From assembly GCF_008033385.1 (NCBI RefSeq), contig NZ_VOGY01000007.1, positions 186,001-250,000 of the forward strand: DNA of 64,000 nucleotides, given 5' to 3'. The position numbers were made by a program, and so were the translations under genes. Numbering within the stretch: the first letter of the stretch is position 1; each line of letters begins with the position of its first letter. The stretch is from Algibacter pacificus (GTDB lineage Bacteria > Bacteroidota > Bacteroidia > Flavobacteriales > Flavobacteriaceae). A model generated the notes under the pieces. The model saw only the letters and a program-made list of their open reading frames with translations, was not told where the DNA came from and ran no database searches. This document shows positions 25,114-32,729 of the stretch, piece after piece.

Positions 25114-27429
25114 TTAATACATCAACTTCATTTTTAAATTTTCTTCGGTTTTTATTTTACCAGAGTTACTGATGGTATTATCCGATGCGTAATTTTCTTT
25201 CGCTCCCCAAAGTATCGATACAAATTCAACCTTGTTATTTTTAAACGTGTTTTTATCGATGTTTACATAAACAATACCTCGGTGATTTAATAATATTTTA
25301 TTAGGTTCTTTTTCTCCACAATTGGTAAACGTACTGTTAGACACTAATAAATTCCCACCAATAGTGGATTCATCATAACCGCCACGGTAATAATCAATCA
25401 CGTTTTGTTTTACATTATCGAATGTACAATGATTTACGGTTAAATATTCCGTATTATAATCGCCTTTATCATTTGTTTCTTCAGATAATTCTAGGCCATT
25501 TTCACAGTTTGAAATGGAAGTGTTTTCAAACGTAATGTTTTCAGCAAAAGATTCCTTATACACTTTTAAAGCATAATCAAAATTACTTATTTCGCAACCG
25601 GAAACTGTTAACCCAAAATGATTAGACATGTTTTCCTTTAAACTTGCAAAGGCATAATTTGAACTATTTCCAGTAAGAATAATATTTTTTAAATTTAGAA
25701 TTCCATAAGGATTTAGCTCAAATAAAGGTGTTTGATTTTGACCTTCAAATACAATCTCTGCCTTTTCACCAGCTTTAGATTGAATGGTTATAGATTTATT
25801 AATTACTATAGATTTTGACACCTGATATGTTCCAGAAGTTAAGGAGATGATGTCTCCAGCTTTCGCCGATTCTATTTTAGTTTCTAATGATTCATTTGTT
25901 GGAGAAACGTCTATCACATTTGGTTCTGCAGGTTCAACAACATTAGAATACCAACTTGCTCCATATTTAGTTTTATCCAAAATGGCTGGAGCATTTAATT
26001 TACCTTGAATGGTTGCGCCAATAGAATTATTATTGTCACGAGAATTTCCAAAAAGATCTTTTGTAATATTTTCAAACCCAAAACCCTGATAGATAACAAA
26101 GTCTTTAGTTAATTTAGGTATATAAATATATTCGCTAACCTTTTCTAATTCAAATGTACTAGGCTCAATTCTTTCAGCATTACCAAAATCTACACCTTGA
26201 TTATTAATAACGTTATTACTAAACTGAACACCATCTGCTTTGTCATGCTCAATAATTACATTTTTATCACCAATTTCATTGTAAATAATATTGTTCGCAA
26301 CATGGGTTCTAAGCGCTCTTGCAGAACGTATTTCAGAAACAGGTAATACATCGGCTTGTGCAATATTGGTTCCTACTCCAAACTGCCAAGGTGATTTACA
26401 ATTTACATAGGTATTATAAGCCACCACAACATCGGTAACTTGGTTGTATCTATTTAATGGTGATTTTGGAATGCCGTTCATTACAGCAAGAGGACTTCTA
26501 AAGTTTTCACCAATAATATTATAGAAATAATTATTTATCACCCAATGCCCCGTGTTTACAAGTCTGATACCTCCGTAATTTTTATTTACGCCATCTCCAA
26601 TAAAATAATTTCCATCAATAACGGCATAATTACCATGACGAGTTACTACAGAACCTTCACTCTTATAGAAGACGTTATTTCTAATTTCATTAAAATTTGT
26701 TTTACTAGAAATAATTTCAACCTCTCCGTTACATGCTTCAAATAAATTATTTGCAATCGTTGTGTTACTTGGAGTCATAGAAGTAAAACTACTACCTAAT
26801 TGAATAGTCTCTCCTCTCGCACCACCTTTTCTTGGTCTTGGTCCAAAATGATTATTTACAATTTGATGATAATTTCTAATGCTTTGATTTCCTTTTAAAT
26901 CGACCCTAACTGTTGGGCCTCCATTGGTTTTACCAGCAATATAACAATGGTCTAATGTATTATGTGTTCCATAAAACTGAACCCAAAGATCTTCTTGATC
27001 GCGATGCTTTTGGTTGTAATCTAAAATAACACAATTAGTAACCGTAGAATAGTTGGCTACTTTTTCTTCACTTGTTCTAAACGCGATAACATTACCTGTT
27101 GGCGTATAACCATTTCTAAAAAATAAGCCCTTTACAACTAAATAATGTCCCGCAATTTCCAGGTTAGAGGCACCTTCAACAAATACATTACCTGTTGTTT
27201 CTGCACTTAAAGTAATTGGAGCATTTTCAGAGCCTTCTGCTACAAATTTTATTTGAACATCCTTCCATGTACCATTGGTCATAACAATGTTATCACCAGG
27301 TTTTGCGTTTTTGATAGCTTCATGCAACTCTGCATTAGTTTTCACTAATATGCCACCAGAACTCTTTATGTTTTCCTTACAAGAAAAACAACATAATAAT
27401 ACCAATAAAAGGCCAAATAACTTATTCAT
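25114..27429 (-). CDS. PL6 alginate lyase, two-domain lipoprotein
   Basis: A 771-residue polysaccharide lyase of family PL6 (chondroitinase B-like). A lipoprotein signal (ending VLLCCFSCKEN) is followed by two right-handed parallel beta-helix domains: the catalytic one at about residues 27-440 and a second at about 500-760, as in the two-domain PL6 lyases of marine bacteria. The catalytic basic residues fall in NHFGPRPRKGGARGETIQLG, and the calcium-site acids in CNGEVEIISSKTNFN. PL6 enzymes prefer G or MG blocks and complement the exo-acting PL17. It has its own GntR-type operator pair and a leader of about 250 nt. Confidence 0.92.
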   Translation of the reverse strand: MNKLFGLLLVLLCCFSCKENIKSSGGILVKTNAELHEAIKNAKPGDNIVMTNGTWKDVQIKFVAEGSENAPITLSAETTGNVFVEGASNLEIAGHYLVVKGLFFRNGYTPTGNVIAFRTSEEKVANYSTVTNCVILDYNQKHRDQEDLWVQFYGTHNTLDHCYIAGKTNGGPTVRVDLKGNQSIRNYHQIVNNHFGPRPRKGGARGETIQLGSSFTSMTPSNTTIANNLFEACNGEVEIISSKTNFNEIRNNVFYKSEGSVVTRHGNYAVIDGNYFIGDGVNKNYGGIRLVNTGHWVINNYFYNIIGENFRSPLAVMNGIPKSPLNRYNQVTDVVVAYNTYVNCKSPWQFGVGTNIAQADVLPVSEIRSARALRTHVANNIIYNEIGDKNVIIEHDKADGVQFSNNVINNQGVDFGNAERIEPSTFELEKVSEYIYIPKLTKDFVIYQGFGFENITKDLFGNSRDNNNSIGATIQGKLNAPAILDKTKYGASWYSNVVEPAEPNVIDVSPTNESLETKIESAKAGDIISLTSGTYQVSKSIVINKSITIQSKAGEKAEIVFEGQNQTPLFELNPYGILNLKNIILTGNSSNYAFASLKENMSNHFGLTVSGCEISNFDYALKVYKESFAENITFENTSISNCENGLELSEETNDKGDYNTEYLTVNHCTFDNVKQNVIDYYRGGYDESTIGGNLLVSNSTFTNCGEKEPNKILLNHRGIVYVNIDKNTFKNNKVEFVSILWGAKENYASDNTISNSGKIKTEENLKMKLMY

Positions 27430-27917
27430 AAATTAAGGATTTTAATAATACAATAAAAGAAAGCCTTTATATTTCAAAAGGCTCGCTTTACATAAAACAA
27501 CAAACAATTCAACTATAAGTTAATTTTACCTAAATACATGATAAGTGAATCGGAGTATTATTTAGTTTTAGAATTAGATTTACCCTTAAAAGGCTTTTAA
27601 AACACTTTGATAAGAAGATAAGTTTAAAACAAGTAGGCATAATTAACAATATAGTTAGAAATCAAACTGGTTAACCAAACTGGTTATCCAAATATACGTA
27701 TAATTTAGCAGTATACCATTTTTTTAATCAAAAAAATATCAATCTAACATACCTAATAGTTAAAATTATACAGATTTACATAGAAAATAGAATATATAAC
27801 AACAAAAGTTTATAATCTAAATTGTTTTTAAGCTATATGTTTTCATTAAAAAATGAAAACATAAAACCCCTTAAATACATTATGAAGTTGAAAAATATGT
27901 TTAAAGTAAAGGGAAAA
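27430..27917. other. 488-bp intergenic region upstream of PL6
   Basis: It contains the PL6 leader, with a hairpin AGCCTTT (27462-27468) / AAAGGCT (27477-27483) about 33 nt before the start codon. It also holds a near-palindrome TTAAAAGGCTTTTAA (27586-27600) and the promoter with tandem operators at 27667-27696. About 27700-27917 is A+T-rich with nothing recognisable, and no clear terminator for the Wzi-like gene's neighbour was found there. Confidence 0.55.
27667..27696 (-). promoter_or_regulatory. PL6 promoter with tandem GntR-type operators
   Basis: CTGGTTAACCAA (27667-27678) and CTGGTTATCCAA (27680-27691) have centres 13 bp apart. CAAATATA (27689-27696) gives a minus-strand -7 box TATATTTG with the same overlap as at PL17. 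No TTG at -33 was found. The start would lie near 27682. Confidence 0.72.
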
Positions 27918-30017
27918 TTAATAATCGAAATACCAATTAAATAAATCAGTTCTAATTCCGAAGTTAAACCAAACGGTACTATTTTTAAAGGTTGAAGCCG
28001 TAGTTGCATCTGGATTAAAATTACGAACCGTAATGTCTGTAAATAATTTTAAGTTGGATGCAGGATTAACCACATAACCTGCTTGCAGATTACCATTAAA
28101 AATATTGGTTTTAATGCCTTGCCCTATTATTACTCCAGAATCGAAAGGGCGATCGTTATAATTTTTAAAAATGTCTCCACCGTAACTAAAGCTATCTGTA
28201 TCATCATTAAAATCTAAGCCTCGAACACCAAATATGAGCTTAGCATCGGCAAACCAACGCTTGTAATGGTAACGCCCAATAAAAATAGCCTCACTAAAAT
28301 TCGCTCCCCAAAGGTGCGCCATAGATTGGTTATTATGTCCGTAATTTGTAGCAATGGTATTGTGTGAATAAGTATACGGACGAATACGATTATATTCAAA
28401 TTGAAGTAATAAATTTTTAATTTTAAAAGCATTGTAATATTTAACACCTAATTGATAACCAAACTTGTTTTTCCAACTCTTTTCACCTCCTTTTATATCG
28501 GCCAAAGAAAATTCGTCTAAAACAAATTGGCTGTATAAATTAACATTATCATTCCATTTATATTTTGCAGTTGCACCCATAATGGCATTACCTGCATCTT
28601 GACCGGTTTCAAATTCAATGGCTCTATAAAAAATGATAGGGTTTAAGTAATTTACATCGAAACCACGGTTACCGGAATTACTCCAAATTACCGATTCAAA
28701 TAAACCTAGATTAAAACGTTTGGATACATTCCAACTTAAATAATGATTGGCCATATATTTAGTTAAAAAAGCACCATCTTCCGTAACTTCCGGACGTACA
28801 TCTTTTAACCACATCCAGGTATTTGTATACTTAATTTTCCAAAACTTCGTATTCAATTTTAAAAAGGGGTATGGACTAGCAACATCACTTAGCAACAAAG
28901 AACGATACCCATCTCCAATAAAATTTTTACCATGCCCAAACTGAATATTTATATATTTTGCAGGGGCATAAGACATATAGGCCTCTGCCACCGGATAATC
29001 ATAAGAATCTGTTTTAAACCGTTTGGCAATACCACGACCAGGAATAATGGCTGGATCGGGACCAAAAGCCTTTAAACTTTCAGCATAACGGTTTACATAA
29101 TCTGCAAAACGCCCTTGACTTTCAAAAACCGATGCATAAAAATTAAATTTTTCACCCAAACCACCTCGTACCAGAAATCCGCGTGTATTATTATAAGTAG
29201 AACTAAATGCTGCATCGGTATCTTTCCCGACTTCCAAATCGAAAATAGGATCGATGGTAAACCAATAATCCTCATTTTGCAGCTCCACTAAATGTTCATT
29301 CCAAAGCTTTTGCCCCGCCCAAGTTTTAGTTTCGCGGTGTAAAGCTTCTGCCTCAGCATCAAAGTCGTAATAGGGAGCAACATCACTATAAACAAAAGGT
29401 TTAGACCCTGTATGGCTATTGGTGCCAACAAGATTCATTTGCCTATCAAATTTAGCATAATCACTATGCGTAAATTGAATATTTAATTGACTTTTATAAG
29501 CCTTGTTTTCAAAATCTTGTAAATCCTTATTTACTTTATCGAACTCTTGTTTTGCCTGTTGCTCTAATTTCGAAATTTGATTTATGGTATTAATTTCTTC
29601 ATTTCCTACACTGTTATCAACTAAAGGTATGTTAATTTCTAGAGCATATTGTTTAAAAATTGCACGTCCATTATAGGTTGCAGGTTTTATTTTTGGAAGC
29701 TTTGAAAAGACCCTTTTGGCCTCTTTTTTTAATTCATTATATATAGCATTGGCATAAATAACTTGAAACTGCCCTATTGTATCTACTTCAAAAAGTACAA
29801 CCACTTGTCCCTTATAATTTTCGGCTAACACCCTTTCTGGCACCTTAAAATTATTGTAAATGAGGTTATGAATTTGATTATTGAAACATTTTTCCTGTTT
29901 ACTAAAAGTAATACTATCGCATGCTGGAAACATTGGAGGTTTTTCAGAATACGCATTACTTTGGGCAAAACTAAAATATTGAACCAAAGTGAAAATTATT
30001 ACAAAAACTTGTTTCAT
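27918..30017 (-). CDS. Wzi/RemB-like outer-membrane protein with N-terminal TonB-C-like domain
   Basis: A 699-residue exported protein. I start it at the ATG at 30017; a GTG lies one codon upstream. A signal peptide (ending FSFAQ) is followed at about residues 28-130 by a domain resembling the C-terminal domain of the two TonB proteins next door (MFPACDS...KQEKC, then VVVLFEVDTIGQFQ and LPKIKPATYNGRA). A short coiled coil follows at about 140-175, then a beta-barrel of the capsule-assembly Wzi type to the aromatic C-terminus (DLFNWYFDY). The flavobacterial gliding protein RemB is of this type, but I cannot confirm orthology. It probably interacts with surface polysaccharide. Confidence 0.75.
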   Translation of the reverse strand: MKQVFVIIFTLVQYFSFAQSNAYSEKPPMFPACDSITFSKQEKCFNNQIHNLIYNNFKVPERVLAENYKGQVVVLFEVDTIGQFQVIYANAIYNELKKEAKRVFSKLPKIKPATYNGRAIFKQYALEINIPLVDNSVGNEEINTINQISKLEQQAKQEFDKVNKDLQDFENKAYKSQLNIQFTHSDYAKFDRQMNLVGTNSHTGSKPFVYSDVAPYYDFDAEAEALHRETKTWAGQKLWNEHLVELQNEDYWFTIDPIFDLEVGKDTDAAFSSTYNNTRGFLVRGGLGEKFNFYASVFESQGRFADYVNRYAESLKAFGPDPAIIPGRGIAKRFKTDSYDYPVAEAYMSYAPAKYINIQFGHGKNFIGDGYRSLLLSDVASPYPFLKLNTKFWKIKYTNTWMWLKDVRPEVTEDGAFLTKYMANHYLSWNVSKRFNLGLFESVIWSNSGNRGFDVNYLNPIIFYRAIEFETGQDAGNAIMGATAKYKWNDNVNLYSQFVLDEFSLADIKGGEKSWKNKFGYQLGVKYYNAFKIKNLLLQFEYNRIRPYTYSHNTIATNYGHNNQSMAHLWGANFSEAIFIGRYHYKRWFADAKLIFGVRGLDFNDDTDSFSYGGDIFKNYNDRPFDSGVIIGQGIKTNIFNGNLQAGYVVNPASNLKLFTDITVRNFNPDATTASTFKNSTVWFNFGIRTDLFNWYFDY

Positions 30018-30119
30018 CACGGGTATTGTATATTGATAAATAAGATAAATGTCTTTAAGCTCGAAAGATACTATATTTTTTAGATACGGGACCGATACTC
30101 TACTTCTTCATTTAAACAA

Positions 30120-30155
30120 CAAAAGCCACTAACTGATATTGGTTAACGGCTTTTG
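30120..30155 (-). terminator. Candidate terminator after the second tonB
   Basis: CAAAAGCC (30120-30127) pairs with GGCTTTTG (30148-30155), with a further TAAC/GTTA pairing inside. It lies just after the tonB stop and before the Wzi-like gene. The T-tract on the minus strand is interrupted, so termination may be partial. Confidence 0.5.
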
Positions 30156-30174
30156 CATGATTATTGTAACTTTT

Positions 30175-30966
30175 CTACTGTACACTAAATACTATGGGTA
30201 AGGTGTAGATAACCCCAACATTTTTATCGCGTTGTTTACCAGGTGTCATTTCTGGAAGTGTATTAATAACACGTTGCGCTTCCTTTTCTAAATCAGGATG
30301 TGTACCTCTAGTTTTTATATCCGTAACATGTCCTGTTTTATCAATTTTAAATTGAGTCCGAATTACTTGTTTACCAGATAAACCAAGTTCATCACCTAAA
30401 TTAGTATCAAATTTTTTCTGGACTAATTTGGTAATTTTTTCAGACATACATTTTCGTTTGTCTTTATTTGTTTTTTTGTTTTCACAACCTGGATAAATAG
30501 GGACTTCTTCAACACTAATAAAATCTACGGGAGTTTCATCTATAGGCGCTTTTCCAACTATAATATCTTTAATTTCAACAGGACTTGAGGGTATGTTTTC
30601 CTCTGGTGTTTTTATTTTAAGGACTTCTTTTACCGGATTATCATCTTCAATTTGAATAATTTTATCAATTACTTTTGTCGATTTTTTTGATTCTGGTTGA
30701 ACCTCCTTAATGGGCTCTACATAAATTTTAAAATTTTCTATCCGAATTTCTTCAGGCTCAGAATCAAAAGTCATAACCGTTTCTTTGGGGAGTTCTGTTT
30801 CAAATTTCATTTCAAAAAGGCCGTAGACCATAAATAAACAGAGGATTAAACCGATCTGAAAATAAAAAGTAGAGTTTTTTTGTAAATTTGCATCATGTTT
30901 TTGCGGTTTTTTCACGATTTGCTCATTTTGCCGAATGAGTTCGTGAGTTTCCTTTGGGTTTCTCAT
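30175..30966 (-). CDS. TonB-like energy transducer (paralogue 2)
   Basis: A 263-residue TonB-family protein. It has a cytoplasmic N-terminus, one membrane helix at about residues 33-51 (YFQIGLILCLFMVYGLFEM), an acidic periplasmic linker, and a C-terminal TonB domain (about 160-263) ending LPIVFSVQ. It carries the flavobacterial motif PIYPGCENKKTNKDKRKC. TonB couples the ExbB/D proton-motive energy to outer-membrane receptors. It lacks the polyproline stretch of its neighbour. It lies 131 bp after paralogue 1 with a terminator between them. No exbB or exbD is present in the window. Confidence 0.85.
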   Translation of the reverse strand: MRNPKETHELIRQNEQIVKKPQKHDANLQKNSTFYFQIGLILCLFMVYGLFEMKFETELPKETVMTFDSEPEEIRIENFKIYVEPIKEVQPESKKSTKVIDKIIQIEDDNPVKEVLKIKTPEENIPSSPVEIKDIIVGKAPIDETPVDFISVEEVPIYPGCENKKTNKDKRKCMSEKITKLVQKKFDTNLGDELGLSGKQVIRTQFKIDKTGHVTDIKTRGTHPDLEKEAQRVINTLPEMTPGKQRDKNVGVIYTLPIVFSVQ

Positions 30967-31021
30967 AATTATTAAAGTTTAAAATGTTAATATTATGATA
31001 AAACCACAATAAGCGTACCAC

Positions 31022-31059
31022 AAAAAAGAAATCCCGTTACATTAAATGTAACGGGATTT
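31022..31059 (-). terminator. Terminator after tonB paralogue 1
   Basis: ATCCCGTTACAT (31031-31042) and ATGTAACGGGAT (31046-31057) form a 12-bp perfect stem with a 3-nt loop, extended by A-T pairs. The A-run at 31022-31027 provides the T-tract on the minus strand. Confidence 0.78.
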
Positions 31060-31097
31060 TATATTTACTATACTGTTTTATAACAGCAATAAAAAAC

Positions 31098-31820
31098 TTA
31101 ATCTTGAACTTGAAATACGATTGGTAATGAATAAGGTACTGTAACTGCTTTTCCACGTTGCATACCTGGTTTCATTTTTGGTAATAAATTGATAACTCTA
31201 GCCGCTTCTTTTTCTAAACCTGGGTGCGGTGCTCTAGAACGAACTCCGGTAACCTTACCAGATTTATCAATTTTAAATATTACGTTAATACGTTGTCTTC
31301 CTGATAAACCTAAATCACTAGCTAACTCGGTGTTGAATTTTTTTGTTACAAATTTTTGTATTTTTTCAGACATACATTTTTTCTTTGCAGCATTGTTCCC
31401 TTTTTCACAACCTGGAAATACAGGTACGTTTTCAATAACTGCAAAAGGTACTTCTATATCTTCCTCAACGGCTTCCACTTCAACAACTTCTTCTACCTCT
31501 ACAATTTCGGTTTCTTGATCCACTTCTGTAGATTCTATTACGGTTTCTTCTACTTCTACTTCATCCTCAACAATCTCTATAACTTCTGGAGCCGCTGGTG
31601 GTGGTGGTGGCGGTGGTGGTGTTGCCATTAAGTTCGTTATTGGAATTTCTTCTTCAATAACTTCTTCCATAGTTACTACACCAATATCTGTAACCACTTC
31701 ATCGTAAGTTTTGTAATTAATAGCATAGTTCGTTAAAAATAACATTAACGCCAAGCCAATAGCAAAGTATAAAGAACTGTTACGTCCAACATTTGCTTTA
31801 GAATTTTTTTTAGGTTCCAT
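31098..31820 (-). CDS. tonB: TonB-like energy transducer (paralogue 1)
   Basis: A 240-residue TonB protein with one membrane helix (about residues 14-32, LYFAIGLALMLFLTNYAI). It has a run of eight prolines (MATPPPPPPPPAAPE), a very acidic Glu/Val-rich linker (about 80-125) and a C-terminal TonB domain (about 130-240) with VPVFPGCEKG and KKKCMSEKI. The domain is clearly homologous to that of the next gene: DLGLSGRQRINVIFKID here, ELGLSGKQVIRTQFKID there. It follows vanZ by about 60 bp and ends the ruvA-sprA-gcvH-vanZ-tonB string. Confidence 0.88.
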   Translation of the reverse strand: MEPKKNSKANVGRNSSLYFAIGLALMLFLTNYAINYKTYDEVVTDIGVVTMEEVIEEEIPITNLMATPPPPPPPPAAPEVIEIVEDEVEVEETVIESTEVDQETEIVEVEEVVEVEAVEEDIEVPFAVIENVPVFPGCEKGNNAAKKKCMSEKIQKFVTKKFNTELASDLGLSGRQRINVIFKIDKSGKVTGVRSRAPHPGLEKEAARVINLLPKMKPGMQRGKAVTVPYSLPIVFQVQD

Positions 31821-31881
31821 AAATTTAATTAGTTTTTCAAGATTGCTAAAATAACTATTTATTTTTCAAAAAAACAAGCCT

Positions 31882-32259
31882 TTATAATTTTTTAACTTGT
31901 ATTTTATTAATTCGCCACAAAATTATAGCGGCTATAAAGGCCCCAGAGGTATTTGCTACAACATCATAAACATCCATTGCGCGATTGTCTGTCATTGTAC
32001 CTTGTAACACTTCAATAATTATACCAAACACTACTGCAAATATGGTAACGTATAGTAAAGCTTTCATTTTTTTCAACTTAACGTTAAAGATAAGAGCGGT
32101 GTACCATAAAATGATAAACACAGCATATGCTCCAAAATGAAAAATTTTATCCGCATGAGACACGTGGACATCGGGTATATTTTTAAGTGACATTAAACAG
32201 GCCACAACCAGAATTCCAGTGTACAATACAGCAATTCCCATTGCTAATTTTTTAACCAC
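31882..32259 (-). CDS. VanZ-family membrane protein
   Basis: A 125-residue integral membrane protein with about four helices and the VanZ-like pattern HADKIFHFGAYAVFIILWY and a later EVLQGTMTDNRAMDVYDVVAN. VanZ homologues are widespread, with no firm function outside teicoplanin resistance. No ATG fits the family start: a GTG at 32259 overlaps the gcvH stop and gives VVKKLAMGIAVLYTG. A TTG one codon earlier and an ATG at 32241 are alternatives. The overlap suggests translational coupling to gcvH. Confidence 0.8.
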   Translation of the reverse strand: MVKKLAMGIAVLYTGILVVACLMSLKNIPDVHVSHADKIFHFGAYAVFIILWYTALIFNVKLKKMKALLYVTIFAVVFGIIIEVLQGTMTDNRAMDVYDVVANTSGAFIAAIILWRINKIQVKKL

Positions 32260-32632
32260 CAATTAAGGATTTGTAATCATCGGCAGACATTAAGCCTTCG
32301 ATTTGAGACACGTCGCTACATTTTACTTTAATCATCCAACCTTCACCATAAGGATCTGAATTTACTTTCTCTGGTTCATCTTCTAAAGTTTCATTAAATT
32401 CAATAATTTCACCTGATACTGGTAAAAATAAATCGGATACGGTTTTTACGGCTTCTACCGTTCCAAATACCTCTTCAGCTTCTAAGGTTTCGTCTAAAGT
32501 TTCAACTTCAACATAAACAATATCGCCTAATTCACTTTGTGCAAAATCGGTTATACCAATAGTAACAACATCGTCGTTAATTTTTACCCATTCGTGATCT
32601 TTTGTGTATTTCAATTCTGATGGAATGTTCAT
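32252..32632 (-). CDS. gcvH: Glycine cleavage system H protein
   Basis: A 126-residue lipoyl carrier that shuttles the methylamine intermediate of glycine decarboxylation between the P, T and L proteins. The lipoylated lysine is K63 in GTVEAVKTVSDLFLPVSG, and YTKDHEWV opens the fold. The partner genes gcvP and gcvT are not in this window, which is usual for Bacteroidota. It lies about 100 bp downstream of sprA, and its stop overlaps the vanZ start. The location between sprA and vanZ seems conserved in Flavobacteriaceae. Confidence 0.95.
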   Translation of the reverse strand: MNIPSELKYTKDHEWVKINDDVVTIGITDFAQSELGDIVYVEVETLDETLEAEEVFGTVEAVKTVSDLFLPVSGEIIEFNETLEDEPEKVNSDPYGEGWMIKVKCSDVSQIEGLMSADDYKSLIGG

Positions 32633-32729
32633 TTCAATTTTTTTTTACAATTAATTTATTAAATAGACTTGGTGCTATAAGTTTTCACAAATGTATTTAT
32701 TCAAAATTGAATTTCAAATAGATTACTTA

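Noticed and set aside
30139-30150. TTGGTTAACGGC near the second tonB gene as a GntR operator
   Set aside because: Only half matches; the sequence is part of a terminator stem and there is no -7 box or tandem copy.
31589-31622. GGT/GGC tandem triplets as a microsatellite or phase-variable tract
   Set aside because: They encode the polyproline spacer of TonB in frame; slippage would only change the number of prolines.
31189-31631. Two plus-strand ORFs opposite tonB paralogue 1, one with a tryptophan-rich run
   Set aside because: They arise from the reverse complement of the Glu-rich and polyproline codons of TonB.
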